From Planotetraspora phitsanulokensis (GTDB lineage Bacteria; Actinomycetota; Actinomycetes; Streptosporangiales; Streptosporangiaceae), in contig NZ_BOOP01000025.1 in the NCBI RefSeq assembly GCF_016863295.1, positions 62,001-126,000 on the forward strand: a stretch of DNA of 64,000 nucleotides, read 5' to 3'. This document shows, piece after piece, positions 41,733-50,824 of the stretch. The first letter of the stretch is position 1, and each line of letters begins with the position of its first letter. Below the pieces are notes generated by a model. That model made no database searches. It was not told the DNA's origin and was given only the letters and a program-made list of their open reading frames with translations. The position numbers and the translations under genes are program-made.

Positions 41733-42314
41733 TCAGTTCTCCTCGCGCATCGGGTTGCTGTCACCGAGCACCGAGCGGACTTTTCGTCTGGCCCGGTTGA
41801 GCCGGGACCGCACGGTGCCGATCGGCACGCCCAGCGCCTGGGCGACCTCCTCGTACGACAGGTCGCTCCAGGCGACCAGTAACAGGACGTTGCGATCCCT
41901 GGCGGCGAGACCGGCGAGGGCTCGGGCGAGCAGCGGGCGTGCCGCCCGTGCGGTCACCCCGGCGGCCACCCGGTCGTCATCGCTCTGGGCGACGTCCTCG
42001 ATCGGGCTGCGCTGCAGGGCCCGGTAGTGCGCGGCCTCCGTCCGGCGATGCCGGGAGATGAGGTTGGTGACGATGCCGAACAACCACGGGCGGGCGTCGG
42101 CGTACGACAGGTCGTAACCCGACCTGCCGGCGAAGGCCACGAGGAACGTCTCTCCGACGAGGTCCTCGGCGATCTCCGGACCCACGCGCCGGGACACGTA
42201 GCGATAGAGCATGCCGGAATAGCGGTCGAACAGGACCGCGAAGGCCTCGGGCTCCGTCCGTGAGTCGGCGATCAGGTCGGAGTCCCGTGGTACGGCTGCG
42301 GTTTGAGCAGTCAT
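41733..42314 (-). CDS. ECF-type RNA polymerase sigma factor
   Basis: A 193-residue sigma-70 family member. Region 2 is AFAVLFDRYSGMLYRYVSRRVGPEIAEDLVGETFLVAFAG and ARPWLFGIVTNLISRHRR. Region 4 is LAALSERDRNVL-like AARDRNVLLLVAWSDLSYEEVAQALGVPIGTVRSRLNRARRKVRSVL, with the YEEVAxALGVPIGTVRSRL helix-turn-helix. No region 3 and no extra C-terminal domain. The longer upstream open frame lacks homology, so ATG 42314 is used. The next gene (LCP, 1 base away) is presumed to be its membrane partner. It is divergent from the ssb paralogue. Confidence 0.92.
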   Translation of the reverse strand: MTAQTAAVPRDSDLIADSRTEPEAFAVLFDRYSGMLYRYVSRRVGPEIAEDLVGETFLVAFAGRSGYDLSYADARPWLFGIVTNLISRHRRTEAAHYRALQRSPIEDVAQSDDDRVAAGVTARAARPLLARALAGLAARDRNVLLLVAWSDLSYEEVAQALGVPIGTVRSRLNRARRKVRSVLGDSNPMREEN

Positions 42315-42515
42315 CGCTGGCACCGTTGCATGAAACGCGGCCTTTCGTGGGCTATGGGGGACAACGATGTCTTGCCACTCCTGTCCGTTCGGGTTCACGG
42401 CCGTCCACAGCGTGCCCGAAATCCCCAGAACGACGTTCGGAAACGTGGAGATCACGACCGGCGGGCCACTGTGTCATCGGAGTCCGGCGAGTGCCCGGAC
42501 CCTGGAAGGCGCGTC

Positions 42516-43208
42516 ATGAGCGACATCTACGTCACGCTGAGCGGGAACGTCACCGACGACCCACGGCAGTACCAGTTCAAGGACGGCACCCGCGTCACCT
42601 CGATGCGGATGGCCGTCAACAGGCGGGTCCTCGACCAGCAGACCAACACCTGGCAGACCAGGGACACCACCTATTACACGGTTCGCTGCTACCGGGGCCT
42701 GGCCGACAACGTCCACCAGTCGATCGCCAAGGGCCAGCCGGTCGTCGTGTACGGCAGACTGCGGATCAAGCAGTTCGAGCGGGACGGGGAAAACCGGTTC
42801 TGGGCCGAGATCGAGGCCGTCTCCGTCGGTCACGACCTGAAATGGGGCATCGCCACGTTCGAGAAGCCGGCCCGGGCCTATGCCGGCGTCGCCGGCGACG
42901 ACCGGCAGGGCATGGAGGACGCCACCAGGGAGTGGGAGCTCAGCGCGCCCGGAGCAGCCGTGGGCGCGCCTGCGGCGGTGGCCGCGCCTGCGGCGGCCGG
43001 AGTGACCGCACTGGGGGAGAGCGTGTCAGGGACGCGGGGAAGCGGTCTCTCGGAGGGGCTGAGGGCGTTGGAGGGCGGAGGGGCCGGAGTCGAAGGAGGA
43101 GGGGACGGTTCCGAGCGCTCTGAGATCGGCGAGGTCGAGGAGAACCATGAGGAGGAGGGGGACGACGGGGCAGCTGATTCCTGGCTCACGGGCACCCGAG
43201 CGGCGTAG
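42516..43208 (+). CDS. Single-stranded DNA-binding protein (SSB paralogue)
   Basis: A 230-residue SSB. The OB fold covers residues 1-110 (YVTLSGNVTDDPRQYQFKDGTRVTSMRMAVNRRVLDQQTNTWQTRDTTYYTVRCYRGLADNVHQSIAKGQPVVVYGRLRI). The remainder is Ala/Gly/Glu-rich and acidic. The C-terminus ends TGTRAA and lacks the acidic DDDIPF-type tip of the housekeeping SSB that recruits replication proteins. It is therefore more like the second actinomycete SSB (SsbB) used in chromosome segregation or stress; the housekeeping copy would sit with rpsF and rpsR elsewhere. GGAAGG precedes the ATG. Confidence 0.85.
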   Translation: MSDIYVTLSGNVTDDPRQYQFKDGTRVTSMRMAVNRRVLDQQTNTWQTRDTTYYTVRCYRGLADNVHQSIAKGQPVVVYGRLRIKQFERDGENRFWAEIEAVSVGHDLKWGIATFEKPARAYAGVAGDDRQGMEDATREWELSAPGAAVGAPAAVAAPAAAGVTALGESVSGTRGSGLSEGLRALEGGGAGVEGGGDGSERSEIGEVEENHEEEGDDGAADSWLTGTRAA

Positions 43209-43563
43209 CCGGGGGTTCGGTCATCCGACACTGTGGAGGGGCATCGGCCGTGCGCGGCCGGTGCCCACCGCTGGGGAGCTTCCGGGGATCGGCCGATGGC
43301 GACTTTCCGTGTCGCTGCAAGAGCACCAACTCAGGTCCAGGTAACACCCCGCACCATGGCTGCTCCTTTCCCAACAGCCCGCTCCGAATGGAACGGATTT
43401 CCACCAGATAGGTCTCCAGGCAAATCGCCGCAGACCCACCCCTAGGCCATCAGATGCAGATAGCCACCGTGCCAAGGTAGCGGTTCCCGTCGCGCGCCGC
43501 ACACTCCGCAACTATTGTGTTACACATCGTGAGACGCCGTTTTGGTTGCGTTGGGGGGGCGGG
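43209..43563. other. 355-bp gene-free region between SSB and diguanylate cyclase
   Basis: No coding region found. By eye it is less GC-rich than the neighbouring genes in its second half (CACTCCGCAACTATTGTGTT, GTTTTGGTTGCG), where the diguanylate cyclase promoter should lie. No convincing riboswitch (c-di-GMP, c-di-AMP) or operator was recognised. Confidence 0.5.
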
Positions 43564-44865
43564 ATGACGGGGCCCAGTCATACCTCGGCCAAGCCGCGAG
43601 AAGCGATCCTCTCGCGGGGCCGGTGGCCCCTGCTCGCCCTGCCGCGCCCGCTCAAGATCTATCTCTGCGGGATCATCGCCCTCGACCTGGTCGCCATTTG
43701 CGTCATCGCGGCGCGGACCGACCTGCACGTCCATGATCTCCTGACGTTCGCGGCGCTGACGTTCTGCGGCGTGGTCTGCATCGAGGCGACGCGGCGGCTG
43801 GGCATGCCGGCCGGCGTCTCCCGTGACCTGCTGTCGGCCTGGTGGCTACCGGCGGCGCTCCTGCTGCCCCCGCTCTACGCCCTGCTCGCCCCGATTCCCC
43901 TGCAGTTCCTGCTGCAGACCCGCGTGCGGGCGACGGTCCTGTACCGGCGGGTGTTCAGTGCGGCGGCGATCGGCCTCTCCGCGTGCGCGGCGTCGGCGGC
44001 CTTCCACGGCTGGATCGGCGATCCGGTGCTGCTGAGCAGCGGCGGCGCCGGCCCGATCGCGGTCGCCGTCGCCTGCGCGATCCTGTTCACCGTCCTCAAC
44101 ACGGCCCTGATCGCGGTCGCCGCGCACACCGCCGATCCCAAGGGCCGCTGGAGCGCGGTCCTGTGGGATCGGGAGCGGCTCCTGCTCGACGCGGTGGAGC
44201 TGTGCCTCGGGGTGCTGGTCGCCGTCGTGTGCGGGCTCAACCTGTGGCTGTTGCTCCTGGTGCTCCCGCCCGTCGTGCTCCTCCAGCGCAGCCTGTTGCA
44301 CGCCCAGCTCCAGGCGGCCGCCCGTACGGACCCGAAGACCGGGCTGCTCAACGCGGCGGCCTGGCAGCTGGAGGCGGACACGGAGATCGTCCGGGCGCAG
44401 CGGACCGGTGAGACGCTCGCCCTGATCATCATCGACATCGACCACTTCAAGCGGGTGAACGACACGCACGGGCATCTGGTCGGCGACCAGGTGCTGATCG
44501 AGGTCGCCGCAACCCTGCGGAGCCAGTTGCGTGAGTACGACGTCGTCGGCAGGTTCGGCGGCGAGGAATTCGTGGTCCTGCTCCCACGTGCCGACCTCAC
44601 CGAGGCCCGCAGGATCGCCGAGCGTCTCCGGACCCGGGTGGGCCGGATGGCCGTGGCCGCCGACCATGTCATGGTGTCGGTCACCGTCTCCGCCGGCGTC
44701 GCCATCATGAACACCCACGGCGAGGATCTGATCGAGCTGCTCGCGGCCGCCGACCTGGCGCTCTACCGGGCCAAGGCCCTGGGACGCGACCGGATCTGCC
44801 TTCCGGCGACCCCGGCGCCCCCGCGTCAGCGCAGAGCGGACGGCACCACCGGCGCGATCCCCTAG
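43564..44865 (+). CDS. Membrane diguanylate cyclase (GGDEF domain)
   Basis: A 433-residue protein with about seven hydrophobic helices in the first 240 residues (IYLCGIIALDLVAICVIAARTD, LLTFAALTFCGVVCIE, WWLPAALLLPPLYALLAPI, IAVAVACAILFTVLNTALIAVA and others) and a cytoplasmic GGDEF domain. The domain begins RTDPKTGLLNAAAWQLE, contains IIIDIDHFKRVNDTHGHLVGDQVL, and has an intact GGEEF active loop near 333. An RxxD inhibition site (REYD) sits five residues before it. It should make cyclic di-GMP, which controls development in actinomycetes through BldD. GGGG-rich ribosome site precedes ATG 43564. Confidence 0.93.
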   Translation: MTGPSHTSAKPREAILSRGRWPLLALPRPLKIYLCGIIALDLVAICVIAARTDLHVHDLLTFAALTFCGVVCIEATRRLGMPAGVSRDLLSAWWLPAALLLPPLYALLAPIPLQFLLQTRVRATVLYRRVFSAAAIGLSACAASAAFHGWIGDPVLLSSGGAGPIAVAVACAILFTVLNTALIAVAAHTADPKGRWSAVLWDRERLLLDAVELCLGVLVAVVCGLNLWLLLLVLPPVVLLQRSLLHAQLQAAARTDPKTGLLNAAAWQLEADTEIVRAQRTGETLALIIIDIDHFKRVNDTHGHLVGDQVLIEVAATLRSQLREYDVVGRFGGEEFVVLLPRADLTEARRIAERLRTRVGRMAVAADHVMVSVTVSAGVAIMNTHGEDLIELLAAADLALYRAKALGRDRICLPATPAPPRQRRADGTTGAIP

Positions 44866-44875
44866 TCTTAGGGGC

Positions 44876-46540
<1,665 letters not shown>

Positions 46541-46579
46541 GTCAGACGCGACTTAGGGAAGCGCGCCGCACGTGGGTTC

Positions 46580-46608
46580 ACGGCCGGGACGTCCATCGTC
46601 CCGGCCGT
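46580..46608. terminator. Strong hairpin terminator after ettA
   Basis: ACGGCCGGGACG (46580-46591) and CGTCCCGGCCGT (46597-46608) are perfect 12-bp arms with a five-base loop, 39 bp after the ettA stop. It also faces the end of the convergent glucosidase gene. Confidence 0.85.
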
Positions 46609-46705
46609 AACCGTTTCCGGCCTTTCGCGGCCGTCGAAGCCCCTTGTAGCCGCCGTCACCGCCGAGCGGCGTCAGCCTCGAGCCGCGACCTCAACGTTCA
46701 GTGGT

Positions 46706-48259
46706 TCATCCGGCGGTGTAGAGCCAGGCCGCCGTGTCCGGCGGGAGATCCGGCCCGTCCAGTGCGCCGCTGGAGATCAGGACCCGCTCGTGCGGCGGGA
46801 GCCGTACCGGCTCGGTCCCGCAGTTGATCGCGCAGACGAGCCGGCCGCGTGCGAGGAACAGGGCGTCGCTCGGTGCCTCCAGCCAGCTCATCGTGTCCGG
46901 CAGGGCGCCCCGGAGGGCACGGCGGGCGGCCAGGGCTCTCCGGTAGAACGCCAGTGTGGAGGACGGGTCGGCGGCCTGCCGTTCGGCGGTGAGCTCGGCC
47001 CAGTCCGCCGGCTGCGGGAGCCAGGATCCCCCCGTCCCGAATCCGAATGGCGGGGCCGTACCGGACCAGGGGAGGGGCACGCGGCAGCCGTCCCGGCCGA
47101 GGACTTCGCCCTTGGATCGGATGAAGATGGGGTCCTGGCGAGCTTCGGGAGGAAGGTTCTTCACCTCAGGTAAGCCCAATTCCTCCCCCTGGTAGAGATA
47201 TGCCGACCCGGGGAGGGCGAGCATCGCCAGCAGAGCGGCGTAGCCCCGCGCGAGACCGATGGACGGGTCGGGAGCCCCCTCGCCGTAGCGGGTGGTGTGC
47301 CGGACGACGTCGTGGTTGGACAACACCCAGGTGGGCGCGGGGACGGCGCGCAGGGTCGCGTCGATGACCTCGCGGAACGCCGTCGCGGACCACGGCGCCT
47401 CCAGCCAGGCGAAGTTGAAGCTCTGGTGGAGTTCGTCGGGCCGCACGTAGAGGGCGAGGTCCTCGGCCGAGTCGGTCCAGACCTCGCCGACGGCCGCCCG
47501 CACGCCGGGATAGGAGTCGAGCACCCGCCGCCAGTCGCGGTAGATGTCGTGGACCTCGGGCCGGCTCCAGATCGGGGACGTGGCGCCGAAACCGGGGTCG
47601 GTGTCGGGCAGACCGGGGGCCTTGATGAGGCCCATCGCCACGTCGATCCGGAATCCGTCGATTCCGCGATCCAGCCAGAAACGCAGGACGTCGAGGAACT
47701 CCTCGCGGACTTCGGGATTGCGCCAGTTGAAGTCGGGCTGCTGCGGCGCGAACAGGTGGAGGTACCACTGCCCGTCGGGCACCTGCGTCCAGGCGGGCCC
47801 GCCGAACACCGAGAGCCAGTTGTTGGGCTCCTGGCGGGCGCCGTCGCCGGTCGAGGACGGCCCGTCGCGGAACATGTAGCGGTCGCGTTCCTCGGAGCCT
47901 TTGGGAGCCGCCAAGGCCTTCTGGAACCACGGGTGCGTGGAGGAGCTGTGGTTGGGGACGATGTCCACCATCAGCCTCAGACCGTGGGCGTGGGCGTCCG
48001 CCACGAGGTCGTCGAAGTCGGCGAGGGACCCGAAGAGCGGGTCGACGTCGCGGTAGTCGGCGACGTCGTAGCCGCCGTCGGCCATGGGAGAGGGGTAGAA
48101 GGGCGTCAGCCAGATCGCGTCGACGCCCAGAGCCGCGAGGTACGGCAGGCGGCTCCGGACCCCGGCGAGATCGCCGACGCCGTCACCGGAGGCGTCGGCG
48201 AAACTGCGGACATAGATCTCGTAGACGACGGCGTCACGCCACCAGGGGGAATCTTCCAT
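46706..48259 (-). CDS. GH13 alpha-glucosidase / oligo-1,6-glucosidase
   Basis: A 517-residue cytoplasmic glycoside hydrolase; no signal peptide. The barrel starts WWRDAVVYEIYVRSFADASGDGVGDLAGVRSRLPYLAALGVDAIWLTPFYPSPMADGGYDVADYRDVDPLFG, as in neopullulanase/oligo-1,6-glucosidase relatives. The nucleophile Asp is in GFRIDVAMGLIK near 205, the acid Glu in GEVWTDS near 256 and the third Asp in NHDVVRH near 314. Region I is VDIVPNHSS. Likely cleaves alpha-1,4 or alpha-1,6 glucosides such as trehalose, maltose or isomaltose. No sugar-uptake genes are adjacent, and specificity is not set. Confidence 0.93.
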   Translation of the reverse strand: MEDSPWWRDAVVYEIYVRSFADASGDGVGDLAGVRSRLPYLAALGVDAIWLTPFYPSPMADGGYDVADYRDVDPLFGSLADFDDLVADAHAHGLRLMVDIVPNHSSSTHPWFQKALAAPKGSEERDRYMFRDGPSSTGDGARQEPNNWLSVFGGPAWTQVPDGQWYLHLFAPQQPDFNWRNPEVREEFLDVLRFWLDRGIDGFRIDVAMGLIKAPGLPDTDPGFGATSPIWSRPEVHDIYRDWRRVLDSYPGVRAAVGEVWTDSAEDLALYVRPDELHQSFNFAWLEAPWSATAFREVIDATLRAVPAPTWVLSNHDVVRHTTRYGEGAPDPSIGLARGYAALLAMLALPGSAYLYQGEELGLPEVKNLPPEARQDPIFIRSKGEVLGRDGCRVPLPWSGTAPPFGFGTGGSWLPQPADWAELTAERQAADPSSTLAFYRRALAARRALRGALPDTMSWLEAPSDALFLARGRLVCAINCGTEPVRLPPHERVLISSGALDGPDLPPDTAAWLYTAG

Positions 48260-48289
48260 GGCTGAATCGCTGCCCGCCGTCTCCCCGAC

Positions 48290-48673
48290 TTATGCGTTGA
48301 TCATGCTGTGGGCGGCGTAGACGAGGTAGTCCCACAGCTGCTTCTCCTGCTCCGGAGGCAGGTCCAGCGACTGTACGGCGTCGCCCATGTGCTTGAGCCA
48401 CGCGTCCCGCTCGGGCTCCCCGATCACGAACGGGGCGTGCCGCATGCGCAGCCGGGGGTGGCCACGCTGCTGGCTGTAGTCGTTCGGGCCGCCCCAGTAC
48501 TGGATGAGGAACATGCGCAGGCGCTCCTCTGCTCCGTCGAGGTCGTCCTCGGGGTAGAGGGGGCGCAGCAGAGGATCTTCGACCACGCCTTCGTAGAACC
48601 GGTGGACCAGTCGCCGGAAGGTCTCCTCGCCACCGACGGCCTCGAAGAAGGAGGCGGTCTGCTCGCTTGTCAC
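48290..48673 (-). CDS. glbO: Group II truncated haemoglobin (GlbO-like)
   Basis: A 127-residue trHb2 globin. Features: [93 protein letters not shown]. The proximal haem His is in RMRHAPF (F8), and the conserved B10 Tyr, CD1 position and G8 Trp (DAWLKHM) are in place. The [10 protein letters not shown] block is specific to the group II class. Family proteins bind O2 and NO and are linked to oxidative metabolism. Separated from the glucosidase by 30 bp on the same strand. Confidence 0.95.
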   Translation of the reverse strand: MTSEQTASFFEAVGGEETFRRLVHRFYEGVVEDPLLRPLYPEDDLDGAEERLRMFLIQYWGGPNDYSQQRGHPRLRMRHAPFVIGEPERDAWLKHMGDAVQSLDLPPEQEKQLWDYLVYAAHSMINA

Positions 48674-48708
48674 CGTTCAAGCCTAGGTCAGGCGGAGGCC
48701 AGGTCGGT

Positions 48709-49749
48709 TCACACGGTGGGGCTGGCGAACGCCAGGCCCTGCCGGTCGAACGCGTTCTTGATCCGCAGGCGCAGCTCGCGGGCGACCGCCAGCCGGCTGG
48801 ACGGAACCGTCTTGACACTGACGCGGAAGATGACCGCGGTGTCGGAGATCTGCTCCAGCCCGAACACCTGAGGCTCCTCGACGATGGCGACCTCCCGGTA
48901 TTCGGGGTCGGCGTACATCTCGGCGGCGAGGTCCCTGAGCAGCTCGCGGATCGCCGAGACGTCGGCGTCGTAGGGGACGGGGACGTCGACGAGTGCCCGG
49001 GACCAGCCCTGGGACTCGTTGCCAACGCGCGTGATCGTGCCGTTGCGTACGTACCACACCGTGCCGTCGGCGTCGCGGATGCGGGTGATGCGCAACGTGA
49101 CCGCCTCGACGGTGCCCGTCGCCACCCCGGTGTCGATCACGTCGCCCACGCCGTACTGGTCTTCGAGCAGCATGAACATGCCGGCGATGAAGTCCTTGAC
49201 CAGCTCCTGCGCGCCGAAGCCGACGGCCACGCCGATGATTCCGACGCTGGTCAGGAGGGGGGCCAGTTCGACCCCGAGCCTGGCCATGATCATCAGGGTG
49301 GCGGTGCCGAGGATGATGACCGAGGCGAGACTCCGCAGCACCGACCCCATGGTCTCGGCGCGCTGCCTGCGCCGCTCGGTGAGGATCGCCGAGGTGGTGT
49401 CGGCGCCGAGAAGGTTCTTGCCGCGCAGTCGCTCGGGGAGCACGCCCTCGCTCGCGTGGAGCGTGACCCTGGTGATCAGTCGGTGCGCCACGCTCCGCAC
49501 GATGAGCGCGATGACCAGGATCAGCCCTAGGGCGAGGATGACATCCGTGACCCCGGCCACGAGGGGCACCCACGGCGGAAAGCCCTTGTCCGGGACCACC
49601 GCGTTGAGGATCGAGCAGAGGACGCCGTCACCGCTCTCGCAGGCCTTCGCCATGTTCTGAGCAGTCGTGGTGAAGTCGAACGGACCAGGCGACCCCGGGG
49701 GCGTTGTCGCGAGCGGCAACGGGGGCGACACGGTCGACAGCGGGAACAA
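48709..49749 (-). CDS. Small-conductance mechanosensitive channel family protein (MscS)
   Basis: A 346-residue membrane channel. The first 70 residues are Pro/Ser-rich with one helix (LVAGVTDVILALGLILVIALIVRSVAH) near 65-90. A second (VLRSLASVIILGTATLMIMARLGV) and the pore helix (LTSVGIIGVAVGFGAQELVKDFIAGMFMLLEDQYGVGDVI) follow, with the GxAxG-rich TM3. Then the beta domain (GTVEAVTLRITRIRDADGTVWYVRNGTITRVGN) and an alpha/beta C-terminal domain. Opens under membrane tension to relieve osmotic shock. Transcribed ahead of glbO on the same strand (35-bp gap). Confidence 0.92.
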   Translation of the reverse strand: MFPLSTVSPPLPLATTPPGSPGPFDFTTTAQNMAKACESGDGVLCSILNAVVPDKGFPPWVPLVAGVTDVILALGLILVIALIVRSVAHRLITRVTLHASEGVLPERLRGKNLLGADTTSAILTERRRQRAETMGSVLRSLASVIILGTATLMIMARLGVELAPLLTSVGIIGVAVGFGAQELVKDFIAGMFMLLEDQYGVGDVIDTGVATGTVEAVTLRITRIRDADGTVWYVRNGTITRVGNESQGWSRALVDVPVPYDADVSAIRELLRDLAAEMYADPEYREVAIVEEPQVFGLEQISDTAVIFRVSVKTVPSSRLAVARELRLRIKNAFDRQGLAFASPTV

Positions 49750-50177
49750 TAGGTGGATCCCCCTCGGATCGGTTCGGCGACAGCAGCAGGCAGGGAAAAC
49801 CTAACCCATGCTGCCGACCGAACCGGCCACCGTCACATCGCCGGGGAAGACGGAAGCGCCCATCGATCCGGGGCCGCGGAGGGCGGACCGGGAACGCTCC
49901 AGTGACGTGCGGCAGGGCTGGGACACGCACCCGGAAGCATGTCCCTGGCCGTTCTCCGAGGGGGGGATCCCCCCGATAGCCCTCCAGTCCGGCCTCGTCG
50001 GCCGTGCCGGACGGCAGTCTGGTGTGTACGGCCGGTCATGGGCGCCGCCCTTCGGGCCGGGGCGGCAGGTGCCGTACATGAGTCTGAGTGGTTGACGCGG
50101 AACCGGCGGGGTGCCACAACGTTCCGGTGGAACGCTCCGCACCGGGCACCCCACCGGCTCCGCGGAGCCGCGGTGGG
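49750..50177. other. About 430-bp region without a clear gene upstream of MscS
   Basis: Holds the MscS promoter and several strong inverted repeats, including CCGGCGGGGTGCC with GGGCACCCCACCGG around 50103-50156. An open frame at 49808-50095 on the plus strand (95 codons) is possible but has weaker third-position bias than neighbours and no recognised domain. Confidence 0.45.
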
Positions 50178-50219
50178 GGCGGTGGGCCGGCGTGGCTGAG
50201 CGTCATCCGGCCCACCGCC
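50178..50219. terminator. Hairpin terminator after the small minus-strand gene
   Basis: GGCGGTGGGCCGG (50178-50190) and CCGGCCCACCGCC (50207-50219) are perfect 13-bp arms. It begins five bases past the stop of the gene ending at 50224. Confidence 0.75.
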
Positions 50220-50223
50220 TCTC

Positions 50224-50484
50224 CTACTCGCTCACCGCGGCGAGCACACGGGCGACCTTGGTGGCCGCTCCCGCAGGATCGTCGGCCCGATGCATCCGCT
50301 CTCCCCAGGACCACCAGTAGTCGGCGGCCTGGCAGACCACGTTCTCGGTGAGGCTCGTCGCGTTCGGATTGATGACACGCACGTAGGCGCGCCCCGACGG
50401 TGCGCGCACGACACGCGCGCTCAGCCCTCGGGCATCGAGCTCGCCGACCAGTCGCTCCAGCCGCCGCACATCGTCCTCGCCCAC
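50224..50484 (-). CDS. Conserved-looking small protein of unknown function
   Basis: An 86-residue cytoplasmic protein, basic at the N-terminus (VRRLERLVGELDARGLSARVVRA) with SGRAYVRVINPNATSLTENVVCQ and WWSWGERMHRADDPAGAATKVARVL. The aromatic cluster YWWSWGE is distinctive, but I do not recognise the family. The start is GTG 50484, because GGAGGAGGA lies 6-14 bases upstream. An ATG further upstream (50568) has no such site. It points away from the TPR regulator gene 340 bp to the right. In the same gap there may be promoters for both. Confidence 0.68.
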   Translation of the reverse strand: MGEDDVRRLERLVGELDARGLSARVVRAPSGRAYVRVINPNATSLTENVVCQAADYWWSWGERMHRADDPAGAATKVARVLAAVSE

Positions 50485-50824
50485 CTCGCGTCCTCCTCCG
50501 TCAATTTCGGCTTCGACCCGAATTGCACGGTTTGCAATCCTGCATCTTCGGCCTGGTGCGCCCACCATGACTCACCGAACTGAATGGGTCAACGAGTGCA
50601 AGAGGGCCCTGTGGTGGAGGAAACCCCAAGTGGGTTGAAAGAAACCCCCTACCGGAGGACGATCCTTAGTCAGCACGTTCAGTCCTGGGTCTTTGCCGGA
50701 TAACGCTTGGGCCATCATTATTAGGTAGGCGGAGCGCGACGTTCGTGTCACACTCCGTTAGTAGATGAGGACCGGTCGGGACACGTGAGCGGCGAGCGCG
50801 GCCGGTCACGAGAGAGGGGCCGGA
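50485..50824. promoter_or_regulatory. 340-bp gap between divergent small gene and TPR regulator
   Basis: No gene. Contains AT-richer stretches (TTATTAGGTAGGCG near 50719) where a promoter for the regulator may lie, and the ribosome site GAGAGGGG just before its ATG. No clear operator was seen. Confidence 0.4.

Noticed and set aside
42430-42445. GAACGACGTTC near the SSB gene as an SOS box
   Set aside because: The spacer is three bases, not four, so it does not fit the LexA GAAC-N4-GTTC consensus.
43209-43563. c-di-GMP or c-di-AMP riboswitch ahead of the diguanylate cyclase
   Set aside because: No conserved core motif of either class was found on either strand.
49808-50095. 95-codon open frame in the MscS-upstream gap
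   Set aside because: Possible small protein, but the third-position G/C bias is lower than the neighbours', there is no strong ribosome site, and it shows no recognisable domain.
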